Assembly (NCBI RefSeq): GCF_022808595.1
Contig: NZ_JAKUCN010000006.1
Span: 1-64,000, forward strand
Reading direction: 5' to 3'
DNA: 64,000 bases
Source of the DNA: Microvirga solisilvae
GTDB lineage: Bacteria > Pseudomonadota > Alphaproteobacteria > Rhizobiales > Beijerinckiaceae
The position numbers and the translations under genes were made by a program. Each line of letters begins with the position of its first letter. The first letter of the stretch is position 1. Under the pieces are notes generated by a model. The model saw nothing but the letters and a program-made list of their open reading frames with translations. It made no database searches and was not told where the DNA came from. Below, one piece after another: positions 26,508 through 36,991 of the stretch.

Positions 26508-29500
26508 ATGCCACAAGTTGAATCTGCCACATCGCAGCTTGATCCCAGGCTGCTGCTCAAAGTCCTGCGTGCGTTTCGGAAGGGCGACTTTTCGGTTCGC
26601 CTGCCGTCCGATTTGATCGGGATCGATGGCGAAATTGCAGAGGCTTTCAACGACATTGCCGATTTGAACCAGGGGCTCGCCAGCGAGCTCGACCGCGTTG
26701 CGAAGGTCGTGGGCAAGGAAGGCCGCATCAGCGAACGCGGCCGCCTGGATGCAGCGACAGGCTGCTGGAGCGAATGCATCAATTCCGTGAATTCCATGAT
26801 CGGCGACATCGTTCAGCCGACCGTCGAAGTGGCCCGCGTGATCGGCGCCGTGGCGAAGGGCGATCTCAGCCAGACCATCGAACTTGAGACTGAAGGCCGT
26901 CCCTTGCGCGGTGAGTTCCTGCGTATCGGTAAGGTGGTCAACACCATGGTGGGCCAGCTCGGTAGCTTTGCCTCCGAAGTGACGCGCGTGGCGCGCGAGG
27001 TGGGTTCGGAAGGTAAGCTCGGTGGTCAAGCGAAGGTGAAAGGCGTCGCAGGCACGTGGAAGGATCTCACCGACAACGTGAACCTGATGGCCGCGAACCT
27101 GACCGGCCAGGTGCGTAACATCGCCGAAGTCACCACCGCCGTCGCCATGGGTGACCTGTCGAAAAAGATCACTGTCGATGTGAAGGGTGAAATTCTTGAG
27201 CTGAAAAACACCATCAATACCATGGTGGATCAGCTCAATTCATTCGCGGGCGAAGTGACGCGCGTGGCGCGCGAGGTGGGAACCGAAGGCAAGCTCGGTG
27301 GTCAAGCGCAAGTGCGCGGCGTCGGCGGCGTCTGGAAAGACCTGACCGAGAATGTGAACATGATGGCGGCGAATCTGACGGGTCAGGTCCGTAACATCGC
27401 CGAAGTGACCACCGCCGTTGCACGCGGCGACCTATCCAAGAAGATCACCGTGGATGTAAAGGGCGAGATCCTGGCGCTCAAATCCACGATCAACACGATG
27501 GTGGACCAGCTCAATTCCTTCGCCTCCGAAGTGACCCGCGTCGCGAAGGAAGTGGGCTCCGAGGGTAAGCTCGGTGGTCAGGCGCAGGTGGAAGGCGTCG
27601 GCGGTGTCTGGCGCGATCTCACCGAGAACGTGAACATGATGGCTGCGAACCTGACAGGACAGGTGCGTAACATCGCCGAAGTGACGACCGCGGTCGCAAA
27701 CGGTGATCTATCGAAGAAGATCACCGTGGAGGTGAGGGGTGAAATTCTTGAGCTGAAGAACACCATCAATACCATGGTGGACCAGCTTAATTCCTTCGCC
27801 TCCGAAGTGACTCGCGTGGCGCGTGAGGTGGGCTCCGAGGGTAAGCTCGGTGGTCAGGCGCAGGTGCGCGGCGTGGCCGGAACGTGGAAAGACCTCACCG
27901 ACAACGTGAACCTCATGGCCGCCAATCTGACGGGCCAGGTGCGTAATATCGCGGAAGTCACGACCGCAGTCGCGAACGGCGATCTATCGAAGAAGATCAC
28001 CGTGGAAGTGCGCGGTGAAATTCTTGAGCTGAAGAATACCATCAATACCATGGTGGATCAGCTCAACTCGTTTGCAGGCGAAGTGACGCGTGTGGCGCGT
28101 GAGGTGGGCTCCGAGGGTAAGCTCGGTGGTCAGGCCCGCGTGGAAGGTGTCGCTGGTACGTGGAAGGACCTCACCGACAACGTGAACCTCATGGCTGCGA
28201 ACCTGACTGGTCAGGTCCGTAACATTGCCGAAGTCACCACCGCCGTCGCCATGGGCGACTTGTCCAAGAAGATCACCGTGGAAGTGCGCGGCGAAATTCT
28301 TGAGTTGAAGAACACCATCAACACCATGGTGGATCAGCTCAACTCGTTTGCTTCGGAAGTGACCCGTGTTGCGAAGGAAGTGGGCTCCGAGGGTAAGCTA
28401 GGCGGCCAGGCCCAGGTGCGCGGCGTGGCCGGCACGTGGAAAGACCTCACCGACAACGTGAATATGATGGCCGCAAACCTGACAGGGCAGGTACGTAACA
28501 TCGCGGAAGTCACCACGGCCGTCGCCATGGGCGACTTGTCAAAGAAGATCACCGTCGCGGTCGAGGGTGAAATTCTTGAACTGAAGAATACCATCAATAC
28601 CATGGTGGACCAGCTTAACTCCTTCGCGGGCGAGGTGACCCGTGTGGCCCGCGAAGTGGGCACGGAAGGCAAGCTCGGCGGCCAGGCCCAAGTGCGCGGC
28701 GTCGGCGGCGTCTGGAAAGACCTGACCGAGAATGTGAACATGATGGCCGCGAACCTGACCGGCCAGGTTCGTAACATCGCGGAAGTCACCACAGCGGTCG
28801 CGAACGGCGACCTGTCGAAGAAAATCACCGTGGATGTGCGCGGTGAAATCCTCGAACTCAAATCCACGATCAACACGATGGTGGACCAGCTTAACTCCTT
28901 CGCGTCGGAAGTGACCCGCGTGGCCCGTGAAGTGGGTATCGAGGGCAAACTCGGTGGTCAGGCGCAGGTGCGAGGTGTTGCCGGCACCTGGAAGGATCTC
29001 ACGGATAACGTGAACATGATGGCGAATAACCTCACCGGTCAGGTGCGCGGTATCGCCAGCGTCGTGACAGCGGTTGCAGAAGGCGACCTCAAGCGCAAGC
29101 TCACCGTGGATGCTAAGGGCGAGATCGCGGCTCTGGCCGATACGATCAACGAGATGATCGACACGCTTGCCACCTTCGCCGATCAGGTGACGAACGTGGC
29201 CCGCGAAGTGGGCGTCGAAGGAAAGCTGGGCGGCCAGGCGAGGGTGCCGGGCGCTGCCGGCCTGTGGCGCGACCTTACCGACAACGTGAACCAACTGGCC
29301 GCTAACCTCACCACGCAGGTGCGCGCCATCGCAGACGTGGCAACCGCCGTGACAAAGGGCGATCTGACCCGGTCGATCTCGGTGGAGGCATCCGGCGAGC
29401 TTGCTTCGCTGAAAGACAACGTCAACGAGATGATCCGAAACTTGCGCGATACGACGCTCAAGAATGCGGAGCAGGACTGGCTCAAGACCAATCTCGCCAA

Positions 29501-32345
29501 GTTCACGCGGATGCTGCAGGGCGAGCGCGATCTCACTACCGTCTCCAACATGATCCTGTCGGAAATCGCCCCGCTGGTGAATGCGCAGCACGGTGTATTC
29601 TATACGGTCGATACCGACGAGAGCGAGCCGATGCTCGAACTCGTGGCATCCTATGCCTTCACGGAACGCAAGCATCTCAACAATCGCTTCCGGTTGAAGG
29701 AAGGCCTCGTGGGCCAGGTGGCATATGAGAAGAAACGCATTCTCGTTGCCAATGCCCCGAGCGATTACATCAGCATCAGCTCGGCTTTGGGTGAAGCGAC
29801 GCCTCTCAACATCATCGTGCTTCCGGTTCTATTCGAGCAGGAAGTCAAGGCCGTCATCGAGCTCGCCTCGTTCAGCCGCTTCTCGGAAACGCACCAGTCG
29901 TTCCTCGACCAGCTGACGGAATCGATCGGCATCGTTCTCAATACGATCGCTGCCAACATGCGGACGGAAGGTCTGCTCAAGCAGTCTCAGCTTCTCACCA
30001 CTGAGCTGCAGAGCCAGCAGGAGGAGCTGAGGAATACCAACGATCGCCTTGAGCAGCAGGCCGCTACCCTGCGCCAGTCGGAGGAGCTCCTTCGCCAGCA
30101 GCAGGAAGCCCTGCAGAAATCCAATGAGGAACTGGAGGACAAGGCTCGCCTGCTCGAACTCCAAAAGCAGGAGGTCGAGGACAAGAACCGCGAGGTCTCC
30201 ATGGCTAAAACCGCCCTGGAGGAGAAAGCCGAGCAGCTCTCTCTCACATCGCGCTATAAGTCCCAGTTCCTGGCCAATATGAGCCACGAGCTGCGAACCC
30301 CGCTCAACTCGCTTCTGATCCTCTCAAAACTCCTCACCGAGAATCCGGATGGAAATCTGACGGACAAGCAGAAAGAGTTCTCGAAGACCATCCACGCCGC
30401 GGGTTCCGACCTTCTGGCGCTGATCAACGACATTCTTGATCTGTCGAAGATCGAATCCGGGACGGTGAGCCTGGAGGTCACGAGTGTTGGTTTCAAGGAT
30501 CTCGTGAACCACATGGAACGCACCTTCCGTCAGATCGCCGAAGAGCGGAAGCTCGACTTCCATATCGACGTCGAGCCGAACCTGCCGCCGACGATCCGTA
30601 CGGATTCGAAACGGCTCCAGCAGGTGCTCCGCAATCTTCTGTCGAACGCCTTCAAGTTCACCGAAAAAGGAGGCGTACGGTTGCAGATCGGATCGGCTGA
30701 AGGATCACCCCTGCGTGCCGGAAGCCAATGGATTTCGATTGCCGTGACGGATACCGGAATCGGTATTCCGGAAGATAAGCAGCGCATCATCTTCGAGGCC
30801 TTCCAGCAGGCCGACGGAACCACGAGTCGCAAATACGGCGGGACGGGTCTCGGCCTCTCGATCAGCCGCGAGATCGCGCGCCTTCTCGGTGGTGAGATCG
30901 TAGTGTCGAGCTCGCCGGGACAGGGTTCGACCTTCACCCTGTTCGTGCCGCTTGAGCCGCCAGCCAATCACGGTGCTCAGGCTCCGGCTGCAAACGCTCG
31001 CCCCAATGGTGGAGGAGCGGTCATCCCAGAAGAGGTTTCCACGATTCTGCGTCAGCCATCTGCTCCCATGGCACTCTCTGCATCGCTCGATGACAGGCAT
31101 GCCATCGTGTCCGGTGATCGGGTCGTCCTGATCATTGAAGATGATGCGATGTTTGCGTCCGTCCTTCTCGAGTTGGCGCGCGAGCAGGGCTTCAAGGGTC
31201 TCATCGCCATGGATGGCGCTGCTGCGTTGGCTCTCGCGCATCGCTACAAGCCGCATGCGATAACGCTCGATATCGGTCTGCCCGACATGGACGGATGGGC
31301 GCTGCTCGATTTGCTCAAGCATGATCCGCGGACCCGTCATGTGCCGATCCATGTGATCTCGGTGGATGATCAGAAGAAGCGCGGTCTCAGGGCCGGTGCC
31401 TTCGGATTCCTCGAAAAGCCGGTCGACCGTGAATCCCTGCTGACGGCGCTCAACCGCACCAAGGATTTCATCGACCGCCCGGTGAAGAAGCTGATCCTGG
31501 TCGAAGACGACGATAATCAGCGCATGAGTATCTTCGAGTTGATGAAAGGCGAAGAGGTGGATGTGACGGCTGTTGCGACGGCCGAGGAGGCGTTGGAAAC
31601 GATCCAAGCGCGCCGGTTCGATTGTGCCGTGGTTGATCTCGGACTTCCTGACCTTCCGGGAGCGGAACTCATCGAACGCATTCGTAAGACCAAGGGCGGC
31701 GAGGAACTCCCCATCGTCATTTACACCGGGCAGGATCTGAGCCGTGCGGAAGAACGCCGCCTGGAGCAGATCGCGGCGACGGTGATCCTGAAAGGTGAGG
31801 GGTCGTCCGAGCGTCTTCTCAACGATACGGCGCTCTTCCTGCACCGTTCGATCAATGCGATCCCGGAGGAGGAGCAAATCATCGTCAGTCCGAAGGGGGA
31901 GGTCGCGCTTGAAGGACATAAGGTCCTCATCATCGATGATGACATGCGCAACATCTTCTCGCTGACAAGCGCACTCGAGCAATACGGTCTCAGCGTCATC
32001 TTCGCCGAAAACGGCTTGGAGGGCATAGAGAAGCTACGGGACGCTCCAGATATTGATATCGCACTTGTCGACATCATGATGCCTGAAATGGACGGGTACG
32101 AGACCATGCGTGAAATTCGCAAGGATCCTCGTTACCGCGATCTTCCGCTGATTGCCGTCACGGCCAAGGCCATGAAAGGCGATCGGGAGAAATGTCTGGA
32201 GGCGGGTGCGACGGATTATGTCTCGAAACCTGTGGACATTGATCAACTTCTCGCGGTTTTGCGCGTTCAACTGAGTCGAAGCACCTATGTGCCTGAGGGG
32301 AAGATGCACTCCAATGGTGCAGCAGAGACCGGTCTGAGGACATGA
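26508..32345 (+). CDS. Soluble HAMP-array hybrid histidine kinase (HAMP repeats-GAF-HisKA-HATPase-3x REC)
   Basis: A 1945-residue protein with no membrane segment. After a degenerate N-terminal HAMP-like region ([30 protein letters not shown]) come nine 92-residue repeats around EGKLGGQA (about residues 150-980), a GAF domain (about 1010-1150) and a long Gln/Glu coiled coil. Then come HisKA with His1260 in NMSHELRTP, HATPase with [16 protein letters not shown] and [10 protein letters not shown], and three receivers ([30 protein letters not shown]). The closest known architecture is the fungal group III (Nik1/Os-1) osmosensor kinases and their bacterial relatives. It is translationally coupled to a second hybrid kinase and preceded by an EcfG-type promoter. 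The signal is unknown; osmotic or general stress is inferred. Confidence 0.93.
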   Translation: MPQVESATSQLDPRLLLKVLRAFRKGDFSVRLPSDLIGIDGEIAEAFNDIADLNQGLASELDRVAKVVGKEGRISERGRLDAATGCWSECINSVNSMIGDIVQPTVEVARVIGAVAKGDLSQTIELETEGRPLRGEFLRIGKVVNTMVGQLGSFASEVTRVAREVGSEGKLGGQAKVKGVAGTWKDLTDNVNLMAANLTGQVRNIAEVTTAVAMGDLSKKITVDVKGEILELKNTINTMVDQLNSFAGEVTRVAREVGTEGKLGGQAQVRGVGGVWKDLTENVNMMAANLTGQVRNIAEVTTAVARGDLSKKITVDVKGEILALKSTINTMVDQLNSFASEVTRVAKEVGSEGKLGGQAQVEGVGGVWRDLTENVNMMAANLTGQVRNIAEVTTAVANGDLSKKITVEVRGEILELKNTINTMVDQLNSFASEVTRVAREVGSEGKLGGQAQVRGVAGTWKDLTDNVNLMAANLTGQVRNIAEVTTAVANGDLSKKITVEVRGEILELKNTINTMVDQLNSFAGEVTRVAREVGSEGKLGGQARVEGVAGTWKDLTDNVNLMAANLTGQVRNIAEVTTAVAMGDLSKKITVEVRGEILELKNTINTMVDQLNSFASEVTRVAKEVGSEGKLGGQAQVRGVAGTWKDLTDNVNMMAANLTGQVRNIAEVTTAVAMGDLSKKITVAVEGEILELKNTINTMVDQLNSFAGEVTRVAREVGTEGKLGGQAQVRGVGGVWKDLTENVNMMAANLTGQVRNIAEVTTAVANGDLSKKITVDVRGEILELKSTINTMVDQLNSFASEVTRVAREVGIEGKLGGQAQVRGVAGTWKDLTDNVNMMANNLTGQVRGIASVVTAVAEGDLKRKLTVDAKGEIAALADTINEMIDTLATFADQVTNVAREVGVEGKLGGQARVPGAAGLWRDLTDNVNQLAANLTTQVRAIADVATAVTKGDLTRSISVEASGELASLKDNVNEMIRNLRDTTLKNAEQDWLKTNLAKFTRMLQGERDLTTVSNMILSEIAPLVNAQHGVFYTVDTDESEPMLELVASYAFTERKHLNNRFRLKEGLVGQVAYEKKRILVANAPSDYISISSALGEATPLNIIVLPVLFEQEVKAVIELASFSRFSETHQSFLDQLTESIGIVLNTIAANMRTEGLLKQSQLLTTELQSQQEELRNTNDRLEQQAATLRQSEELLRQQQEALQKSNEELEDKARLLELQKQEVEDKNREVSMAKTALEEKAEQLSLTSRYKSQFLANMSHELRTPLNSLLILSKLLTENPDGNLTDKQKEFSKTIHAAGSDLLALINDILDLSKIESGTVSLEVTSVGFKDLVNHMERTFRQIAEERKLDFHIDVEPNLPPTIRTDSKRLQQVLRNLLSNAFKFTEKGGVRLQIGSAEGSPLRAGSQWISIAVTDTGIGIPEDKQRIIFEAFQQADGTTSRKYGGTGLGLSISREIARLLGGEIVVSSSPGQGSTFTLFVPLEPPANHGAQAPAANARPNGGGAVIPEEVSTILRQPSAPMALSASLDDRHAIVSGDRVVLIIEDDAMFASVLLELAREQGFKGLIAMDGAAALALAHRYKPHAITLDIGLPDMDGWALLDLLKHDPRTRHVPIHVISVDDQKKRGLRAGAFGFLEKPVDRESLLTALNRTKDFIDRPVKKLILVEDDDNQRMSIFELMKGEEVDVTAVATAEEALETIQARRFDCAVVDLGLPDLPGAELIERIRKTKGGEELPIVIYTGQDLSRAEERRLEQIAATVILKGEGSSERLLNDTALFLHRSINAIPEEEQIIVSPKGEVALEGHKVLIIDDDMRNIFSLTSALEQYGLSVIFAENGLEGIEKLRDAPDIDIALVDIMMPEMDGYETMREIRKDPRYRDLPLIAVTAKAMKGDREKCLEAGATDYVSKPVDIDQLLAVLRVQLSRSTYVPEGKMHSNGAAETGLRT
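26961..29444 (+). repeat. Nine tandem 276-bp repeats encoding HAMP-pair units
   Basis: Units start at 26961 and recur every 276 bp (for example the EGKLGGQA codons at about 27004, 27280, 27556, 27832, 28108, 28384, 28660, 28936 and 29212). Units 1-8 are nearly identical at protein level and very similar in DNA; unit 9 is diverged ([28 protein letters not shown]). Two versions alternate irregularly, [12 protein letters not shown] and [12 protein letters not shown], which indicates past unequal recombination or gene conversion within the array. Confidence 0.95.
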
Positions 32346-34438
32346 TGGAACGTAGCGGACAGGGCGGGCCGGAACTGGATCTGAGGCCTCAGATCCAAGG
32401 GCGCGCCATGTCCAATCCCGTGCTTGCGAAGATATTGGTCGTTGACGACGACCCGCGCAACCTTGTTGCGGTTGAGGAGATTCTTCGGGCGCCGGGGATC
32501 GAAATTGTCACGGCGGATAGCGGCGAAGCTGCTCTCAGGCACGTCCTGAAGCATGACTTTGCCGTCATCCTGCTTGATGTACAGATGCCGCGTCTCGACG
32601 GTTACGAAGTGGCCGGGCTTATTCGTAACCGGCCCCGCTCGTCGCGTGTCCCGATCCTATTCCTCACCGCGTTCAACAAAGACGACATGCATGTCTTCCG
32701 CGGCTATTCCGCCGGCGCGGTGGACTATGTCTTCAAGCCTATCGAGCCGCTTATCTTACGCTCGAAGGTCGACGTGTTTGTCGATCTGTATCGCAAGACG
32801 GAGGAGATCCGACGGCAGGGCGAGGAGGAGCGTCGCCTTCTCATGGAGAACCTGAGGGTCCGTAGCGAAAAGCTCAAAACTGAACAGGCTCTCCGCCGCC
32901 GAGAGGAGCATCAATCCATCGTTCTGGAATCGCTGCCGATTGCCCTCTACACCGCTTCGGTCGCGGAAGATCATCGCCAGCTTCACTTCACGAACGAGAG
33001 TATCGAACGCATCACGGGCTTTCCGCCCAAGGCCTTTCTGGAATCCCCCGATTTCTGGTCGTCACGTCTCCACCCGGATGACAGCGAACGTGTGCTGAGT
33101 CAGCTCAAGGAGCTGACAAACCAGGGAGCTGTGACTCTGGAATATCGGTGGAGATGTGCGGATGGCACGGAGCGCTACTTCCTCGACCAGACGATGTTGA
33201 TGCATGATGACGAAGGGCGCCCGCGCGAATTCTTCGGTATGTGGTTCGACATCACTGAGCGCAAGCAGATGGAGCAGAACTTGCTCCATGCCAGTAAGCT
33301 CGAGGCGGTGGGACGTTTGACGGGCGGCATCGCGCATGACTTCAACAACATGCTGAGCGTCGTCATCGGAAATCTCGATCTTCTGCAGAAAACCATCAAG
33401 GGGAATGCAAAGGCGGAGCCCAGAGTCCGGATGGCTATGGAGGGCGCACAGCGTTGTGCGGATCTCACCCACAGGCTCCTGGCCTTCTCGCGCCGCCAGC
33501 CCCTGCAGGTTTCCGTTATCGATGTCGGAGCCTTAATGCCTGGCCTTTTGGAGCTGATGCGCCGTACGCTCGGCGAGCGCGTCAACGTCAATTTGGACCT
33601 TTCCGATAAGGTTTATCCGATCGAGGTTGATCGTGCGCAGCTTGAGGCTGCTCTTCTAAACCTCGCAGTCAATGCGCGGGATGCAATGCCGGAAGGAGGC
33701 GACCTGTCGATCTCTATTGGTACGCAAAGGCTGGATGAGAAAGTCGAGAATCCTGGCGAGTTTGTCCTGATCACGGTTCGTGACACAGGAACTGGCATGC
33801 CTCCGGAAGTGCTCCAGCGTGTGTTCGAGCCATTCTTTACGACCAAGGAGAGCGGCAAGGGAACCGGTCTAGGTCTTTCCATGGTTTATGGTTTTGTTCA
33901 GCAATCCCACGGCCATGTGGAAATCGATAGCATTCCCAATGAAGGAACGACTATCCGCATCTTCCTGCCTCGGGCTCACGGAGTGGCAAATAGCCTAAGC
34001 GAAAAGCAGATTTTAGATGCGAAACCCTTCGGGGCCGGACAGACAGTTCTAGTCGTTGAAGACAACCCGGCTGTCAGGCAGGTCGCGATCTCAACCCTTA
34101 GATCGCTGGGTTTCGATGTGATTGAGGCGGAAACGGGCGATGAGGCCGCGCGCTTGCTGAAGGCCAATAATCGGGTGCGCTTGGTTCTCTCCGATGTGCG
34201 AATGCCGGGCGGGCTCAGCGGCATCGATCTCGCGCGGATGATCCGGGACGAGAAGCCCGATATTCAGGTGCTTCTCACCACAGGTTATGTGGATGGCGAA
34301 GAAACGATCGAGGATGTCGATCTCCTCTATAAGCCTTATCGCGCGACGGATCTTGCCGAGAAAATCCAGGCTCTTCTGGAAAGGCCGCAGCTGCTTAACG
34401 GAAACGTCCTCCCCATGTTGGCTGCCGCATCCGCTTAA
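32342..34438 (+). CDS. Hybrid histidine kinase with N- and C-terminal receiver domains (REC-PAS-HisKA-HATPase-REC)
   Basis: A 698-residue soluble protein. REC1 (about 30-145: [22 protein letters not shown]) is followed by a short coiled coil and a PAS/PAC pair (about 190-310, ending [12 protein letters not shown]). The dimerisation domain has its phospho-His in [12 protein letters not shown], then comes HATPase ([34 protein letters not shown]). The last part is REC2 ([20 protein letters not shown]). Its ATG overlaps the upstream kinase's TGA (ATGA), so translation is coupled and the two should act together, perhaps with REC1 taking phosphate from the HAMP-array kinase. A second start at 32408 ([14 protein letters not shown]) is also possible. 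Confidence 0.9.
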   Translation: MMERSGQGGPELDLRPQIQGRAMSNPVLAKILVVDDDPRNLVAVEEILRAPGIEIVTADSGEAALRHVLKHDFAVILLDVQMPRLDGYEVAGLIRNRPRSSRVPILFLTAFNKDDMHVFRGYSAGAVDYVFKPIEPLILRSKVDVFVDLYRKTEEIRRQGEEERRLLMENLRVRSEKLKTEQALRRREEHQSIVLESLPIALYTASVAEDHRQLHFTNESIERITGFPPKAFLESPDFWSSRLHPDDSERVLSQLKELTNQGAVTLEYRWRCADGTERYFLDQTMLMHDDEGRPREFFGMWFDITERKQMEQNLLHASKLEAVGRLTGGIAHDFNNMLSVVIGNLDLLQKTIKGNAKAEPRVRMAMEGAQRCADLTHRLLAFSRRQPLQVSVIDVGALMPGLLELMRRTLGERVNVNLDLSDKVYPIEVDRAQLEAALLNLAVNARDAMPEGGDLSISIGTQRLDEKVENPGEFVLITVRDTGTGMPPEVLQRVFEPFFTTKESGKGTGLGLSMVYGFVQQSHGHVEIDSIPNEGTTIRIFLPRAHGVANSLSEKQILDAKPFGAGQTVLVVEDNPAVRQVAISTLRSLGFDVIEAETGDEAARLLKANNRVRLVLSDVRMPGGLSGIDLARMIRDEKPDIQVLLTTGYVDGEETIEDVDLLYKPYRATDLAEKIQALLERPQLLNGNVLPMLAAASA

Positions 34439-34461
34439 GACGCCCCTCTGCTTAAGAGCCC

Positions 34462-35049
34462 ATGATGAGCGAAAATCAGGATATTGTTTTCCTCGACTTC
34501 GAAGCCTCATCGCTCGGCAAGGAAAGTTATCCGATCGAAGTTGCATGGGTCTTCGCCTCTGGGGGAGAAGAAAGCTACCTCATCAAACCGCCGGATTTCT
34601 GGACGGATTGGGATCCAGCAGCGGAGGCGACACATCGCCTGACACGTGAAGAAATCATATCCGAAGGCACGCCGCATGACGACGTCGCAAGGCGCATGCT
34701 GAAGGTTCTTGCAGGACATTCTCTTTATGCCACCGCTCCCTCCTGGGACGGGCAGTGGCTCAGCAAGTTATTACGCGGGGCTGGGTTACCTCGTCACGCC
34801 TTACGTCTAGAAGACACGGACGTTGCGCACGCGAACGCGATCATAAAGATCTTGCGGGGGGCTGGGATCGCGGAAAGCGATCATGCGCGGCTAGCAAAGG
34901 ATATTCTTGCGCAAGCTCGCTTGAAAGATGAAGACCAAGGCGATCCCGCTCATCGTGCTCTTGCAGATACCAAGCGTGAACTCGGTATCTGGCGGGATGT
35001 ACAGATACGCGCGCATGAATACGTGCGAAGCCACAAACCATCGGCCTGA
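34462..35049 (+). CDS. DEDDh-type 3'-5' exonuclease (RNase T/DnaQ-like)
   Basis: A 195-residue protein with the exonuclease fold: motif I FLDFEASSLG (Asp and Glu), a middle acidic site around YATAPSWDGQWL, and motif III HRALADTKREL, with the His and Asp spaced as in DEDDh nucleases. The substrate (DNA or RNA) is unknown. It starts 23 bp after the second hybrid kinase and may be the last gene of that operon, although a signalling role is not obvious. Confidence 0.75.
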   Translation: MMSENQDIVFLDFEASSLGKESYPIEVAWVFASGGEESYLIKPPDFWTDWDPAAEATHRLTREEIISEGTPHDDVARRMLKVLAGHSLYATAPSWDGQWLSKLLRGAGLPRHALRLEDTDVAHANAIIKILRGAGIAESDHARLAKDILAQARLKDEDQGDPAHRALADTKRELGIWRDVQIRAHEYVRSHKPSA

Positions 35050-35078
35050 GGCTTCGTACGACTAAGAAAGCCAGAAAA

Positions 35079-35756
35079 TCAGGCTTCGAGACGCTGGAGA
35101 GCAGCCTTGTCGCGCAGGACGATGGAACGGCGGTGGGCCGGGAGCTCGATGACGCCCTGACGCTCAAGCTGGGTCAACGAGCGGGATACCGTCTCGATGG
35201 TGAGACCCAGATGGTCGGCAATATCGATGCGCGACATGGGCAGATCGACATGACCATCTTCTGTCAGGCGTTCCGACAGAACGAGCAGGAAGGTGGCGAT
35301 CTTTTCAAGTGCGTGCTTGCGGCCAAGCAGCAGCATATGATCCTGAGCGCGTTCGAGAGCGCGCATCGTGGAGGCGATCACCTGATTGGCAAAAGCCTGA
35401 TCGCGGGTTGCGAGAACTTCCAGGCTGCAACGGCGATAGGCAATGATGGTGGCATCGCCCAGTGCCTCGGCGCTGAAGCGATGCTCATCGCCCGATTCAA
35501 GGCCGAAAATGTCGCCCGGAAGGTGAAAGGCATCGATCTGGCGGCGTCCGTCGCTGAGAAGCTTGAAAGTGCGCACCGCACCGGAGACGACCTTGTAGAA
35601 GTAAGCAGCCCGATCCCCTTCGGCGAAGACTTCCTCGTCCTTGGCCACTGTCCGGGTGGTGCCGAGTTCCGGAGTATTGCGCGAAGCGGTGGGCGTGCGG
35701 AGGAGCGCAGCATTCGGGATGGACTGGGTGTTGAGGGAAGCCTGCGCGGTGTGCAT
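35079..35756 (-). CDS. fixK: FixK-type Crp/Fnr-family transcriptional activator
   Basis: About 225 residues from the preferred ATG at 35756. A cyclic-nucleotide-like domain (VFAEGDRAAYFYKVVSGAVR, FHLPGDIFGLE) is followed by a long dimer helix and a winged HTH (MSRIDIADHLGLTIETVSRSLTQLERQG). The N-terminal cysteines of FNR are absent, so it should not bind an Fe-S cluster; this is the FixK pattern. The recognition helix ETVSRSL fits the TTGAT-N4-RTCAA boxes found upstream of ccoN, ccoG, hemN and the receiver gene. It lies beside fixLJ, which normally drives it. A TTG at 35822 gives a longer form with a poorer ribosome site. Confidence 0.88.
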   Translation of the reverse strand: MHTAQASLNTQSIPNAALLRTPTASRNTPELGTTRTVAKDEEVFAEGDRAAYFYKVVSGAVRTFKLLSDGRRQIDAFHLPGDIFGLESGDEHRFSAEALGDATIIAYRRCSLEVLATRDQAFANQVIASTMRALERAQDHMLLLGRKHALEKIATFLLVLSERLTEDGHVDLPMSRIDIADHLGLTIETVSRSLTQLERQGVIELPAHRRSIVLRDKAALQRLEA

Positions 35757-35870
35757 CGGAACTCTCGTCGTTGGTTCGTGTCTGACGTGAGCCCAGAGGT
35801 AGCCTGACGCTGCGGAGGGCAAAATTCAGATGCTCTCCTAAGGGATATCCCTGATGCCGGCTGGAAATTG

Positions 35871-36251
35871 TCAGGCCGGAGTGCCGAGGGCTCCCCGGAT
35901 GCTGTCGAGCAAAGTGCTGTCTTCCAAAGGTTTTTCAATGACTTGGCGGAATCCGGAGCGGGCGGCGCGCTTGCGCATATCATCCGTAATCCGGGCAGTG
36001 ATCAGGATCGCCGGAAGCTTGACCAGACGTCGTCGGAGCCTGTCCATCAGCTCGACCCCGTTCATGGAGGGCATGTAGTAATCGACAACCAAGCAGCCGT
36101 CTTCGGGCAGGTTCTGTTCGGCCAGCAGTTCGGCGCCGCTCTCATAGAGGCGCACGTTCATCCCCTCGAGCTCGAGGGCGAACTTCAATGATTGTCGAAC
36201 GGCGGCATCGTCGTCCACGACGATAACCGGCCCTGGTGTGATGGACATCAT
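35871..36251 (-). CDS. Single-domain response regulator, possible FixT-type feedback protein
   Basis: A 126-residue stand-alone receiver. The acidic pocket VVDDDAAVRQS, the phospho-acceptor Asp57 in CLVVDYYMPSMNG, Thr in LITAR and Lys in IEKPLED are all present, so it should accept phosphate. It sits between fixJ and fixK on the same strand and has its own FixK-type box 70 bp upstream. In Caulobacter a FixK-activated single-domain receiver, FixT, inhibits FixL and binds an Fe-S cluster. This protein has only one cysteine, so it could share the feedback role but probably not that cofactor. AGGA lies just before the ATG. Confidence 0.85.
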   Translation of the reverse strand: MMSITPGPVIVVDDDAAVRQSLKFALELEGMNVRLYESGAELLAEQNLPEDGCLVVDYYMPSMNGVELMDRLRRRLVKLPAILITARITDDMRKRAARSGFRQVIEKPLEDSTLLDSIRGALGTPA

Positions 36252-36314
36252 CAGGTCCTAAAGGCCCCTGGGTTTGGATTAGGGGAAACGTAATCCAATT
36301 TGAGAAGGGAGGGC

Positions 36315-36328
36315 TTGATATGGGTCAA
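36315..36328 (-). promoter_or_regulatory. FixK/FNR-type box upstream of the single-domain receiver
   Basis: TTGATATGGGTCAA matches TTGAT-N4-RTCAA. The centre is 70.5 bp before the receiver ATG at 36251. With the usual -41.5 geometry, transcription would begin near 36280, leaving a 29-nt leader, the same spacing seen for ccoG. Confidence 0.75.
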
Positions 36329-36376
36329 CCCCCAGCATTCTGAAACCTCAGGAATAGTCCTTAAGGGCTACCGGAT

Positions 36377-36991
36377 TTACGATCGCACGCCCACGAGGAG
36401 GGCCATGCGCACCAACTCGGAGAGACTGGAAGCCTGCATCTTCGTCATCACGTTCGCACGATAGATCTCAACCGTGCGCGGGCTGATGCCGAGATCGTAT
36501 GCAATCACTTTATTAGCCTTGCCGGCAACGAGGCCTTCAAGCACTTGGCTCTCGCGTTCCGACAGGGCTCCGACACGGGCTCGAACCTCGGCCGCATGGG
36601 CATCCTGGTGCGCATGTTTCTCTTGCTGCTTTAGAGCAGCCCTTACGGCGGCTAGGAAAAGATCGTCATCGAACGGCTTCTCGATGAAATCGATAGCCCC
36701 TTCCTTCATGGCTTCCACCGCAAGCGGCACATCTGCGTGCCCTGTCATGACGATGACGGGCAAGGTGAAGCCCCGGCTTTTCAGGCGACGGAGGAACTCG
36801 ATGCCGTCGATCCCCGGCATTCTCACATCCGTCACGATGCATCCGTCAGGAGAAGTCGTGACGCTGTCCAGGAAGGCGGAAGCCGACTCGTGGAGGCGCA
36901 CCGGCAAGCCGTCCGAGGCGAGCAGGAATGACAGCGATTGGCGCACCGCCAGATCATCATCCACCACATGCACGATCGCTTCACTCGGCAT
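36377..36991 (-). CDS. fixJ: FixJ response regulator (REC plus LuxR-type HTH)
   Basis: A 204-residue NarL/FixJ-family regulator. The receiver holds [16 protein letters not shown], phospho-Asp in [13 protein letters not shown] and IEKPFDDD. The C-terminal HTH has [40 protein letters not shown] (in several short blocks, about 138-178), a near-consensus FixJ recognition region. Phosphorylated by FixL under low oxygen, it should activate fixK. AGGAGG lies upstream, and the gene overlaps the end of fixL by 11 bp. Confidence 0.93.
   Translation of the reverse strand: MPSEAIVHVVDDDLAVRQSLSFLLASDGLPVRLHESASAFLDSVTTSPDGCIVTDVRMPGIDGIEFLRRLKSRGFTLPVIVMTGHADVPLAVEAMKEGAIDFIEKPFDDDLFLAAVRAALKQQEKHAHQDAHAAEVRARVGALSERESQVLEGLVAGKANKVIAYDLGISPRTVEIYRANVMTKMQASSLSELVRMALLVGVRS

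Noticed and set aside
26961-29444. Regular tandem repeats considered as a CRISPR array
   Set aside because: The period is 276 bp with no unique spacers, and the whole stretch is one open reading frame of HAMP domains.
28539-29675. 378-codon minus-strand open frame
   Set aside because: It is antisense to the HAMP repeats and repeats with the same period, so it is a shadow of the repeated coding sequence.
30705-31982. 425-codon minus-strand open frame
   Set aside because: It is antisense to the ATPase and receiver domains of the large kinase and has no recognisable domain.
35841-35852. AGGGATATCCCT palindrome upstream of fixK as a FixJ site
   Set aside because: It is a clean 12-bp palindrome in the right spacer, but it does not match the FixJ consensus I know, so no claim is made.
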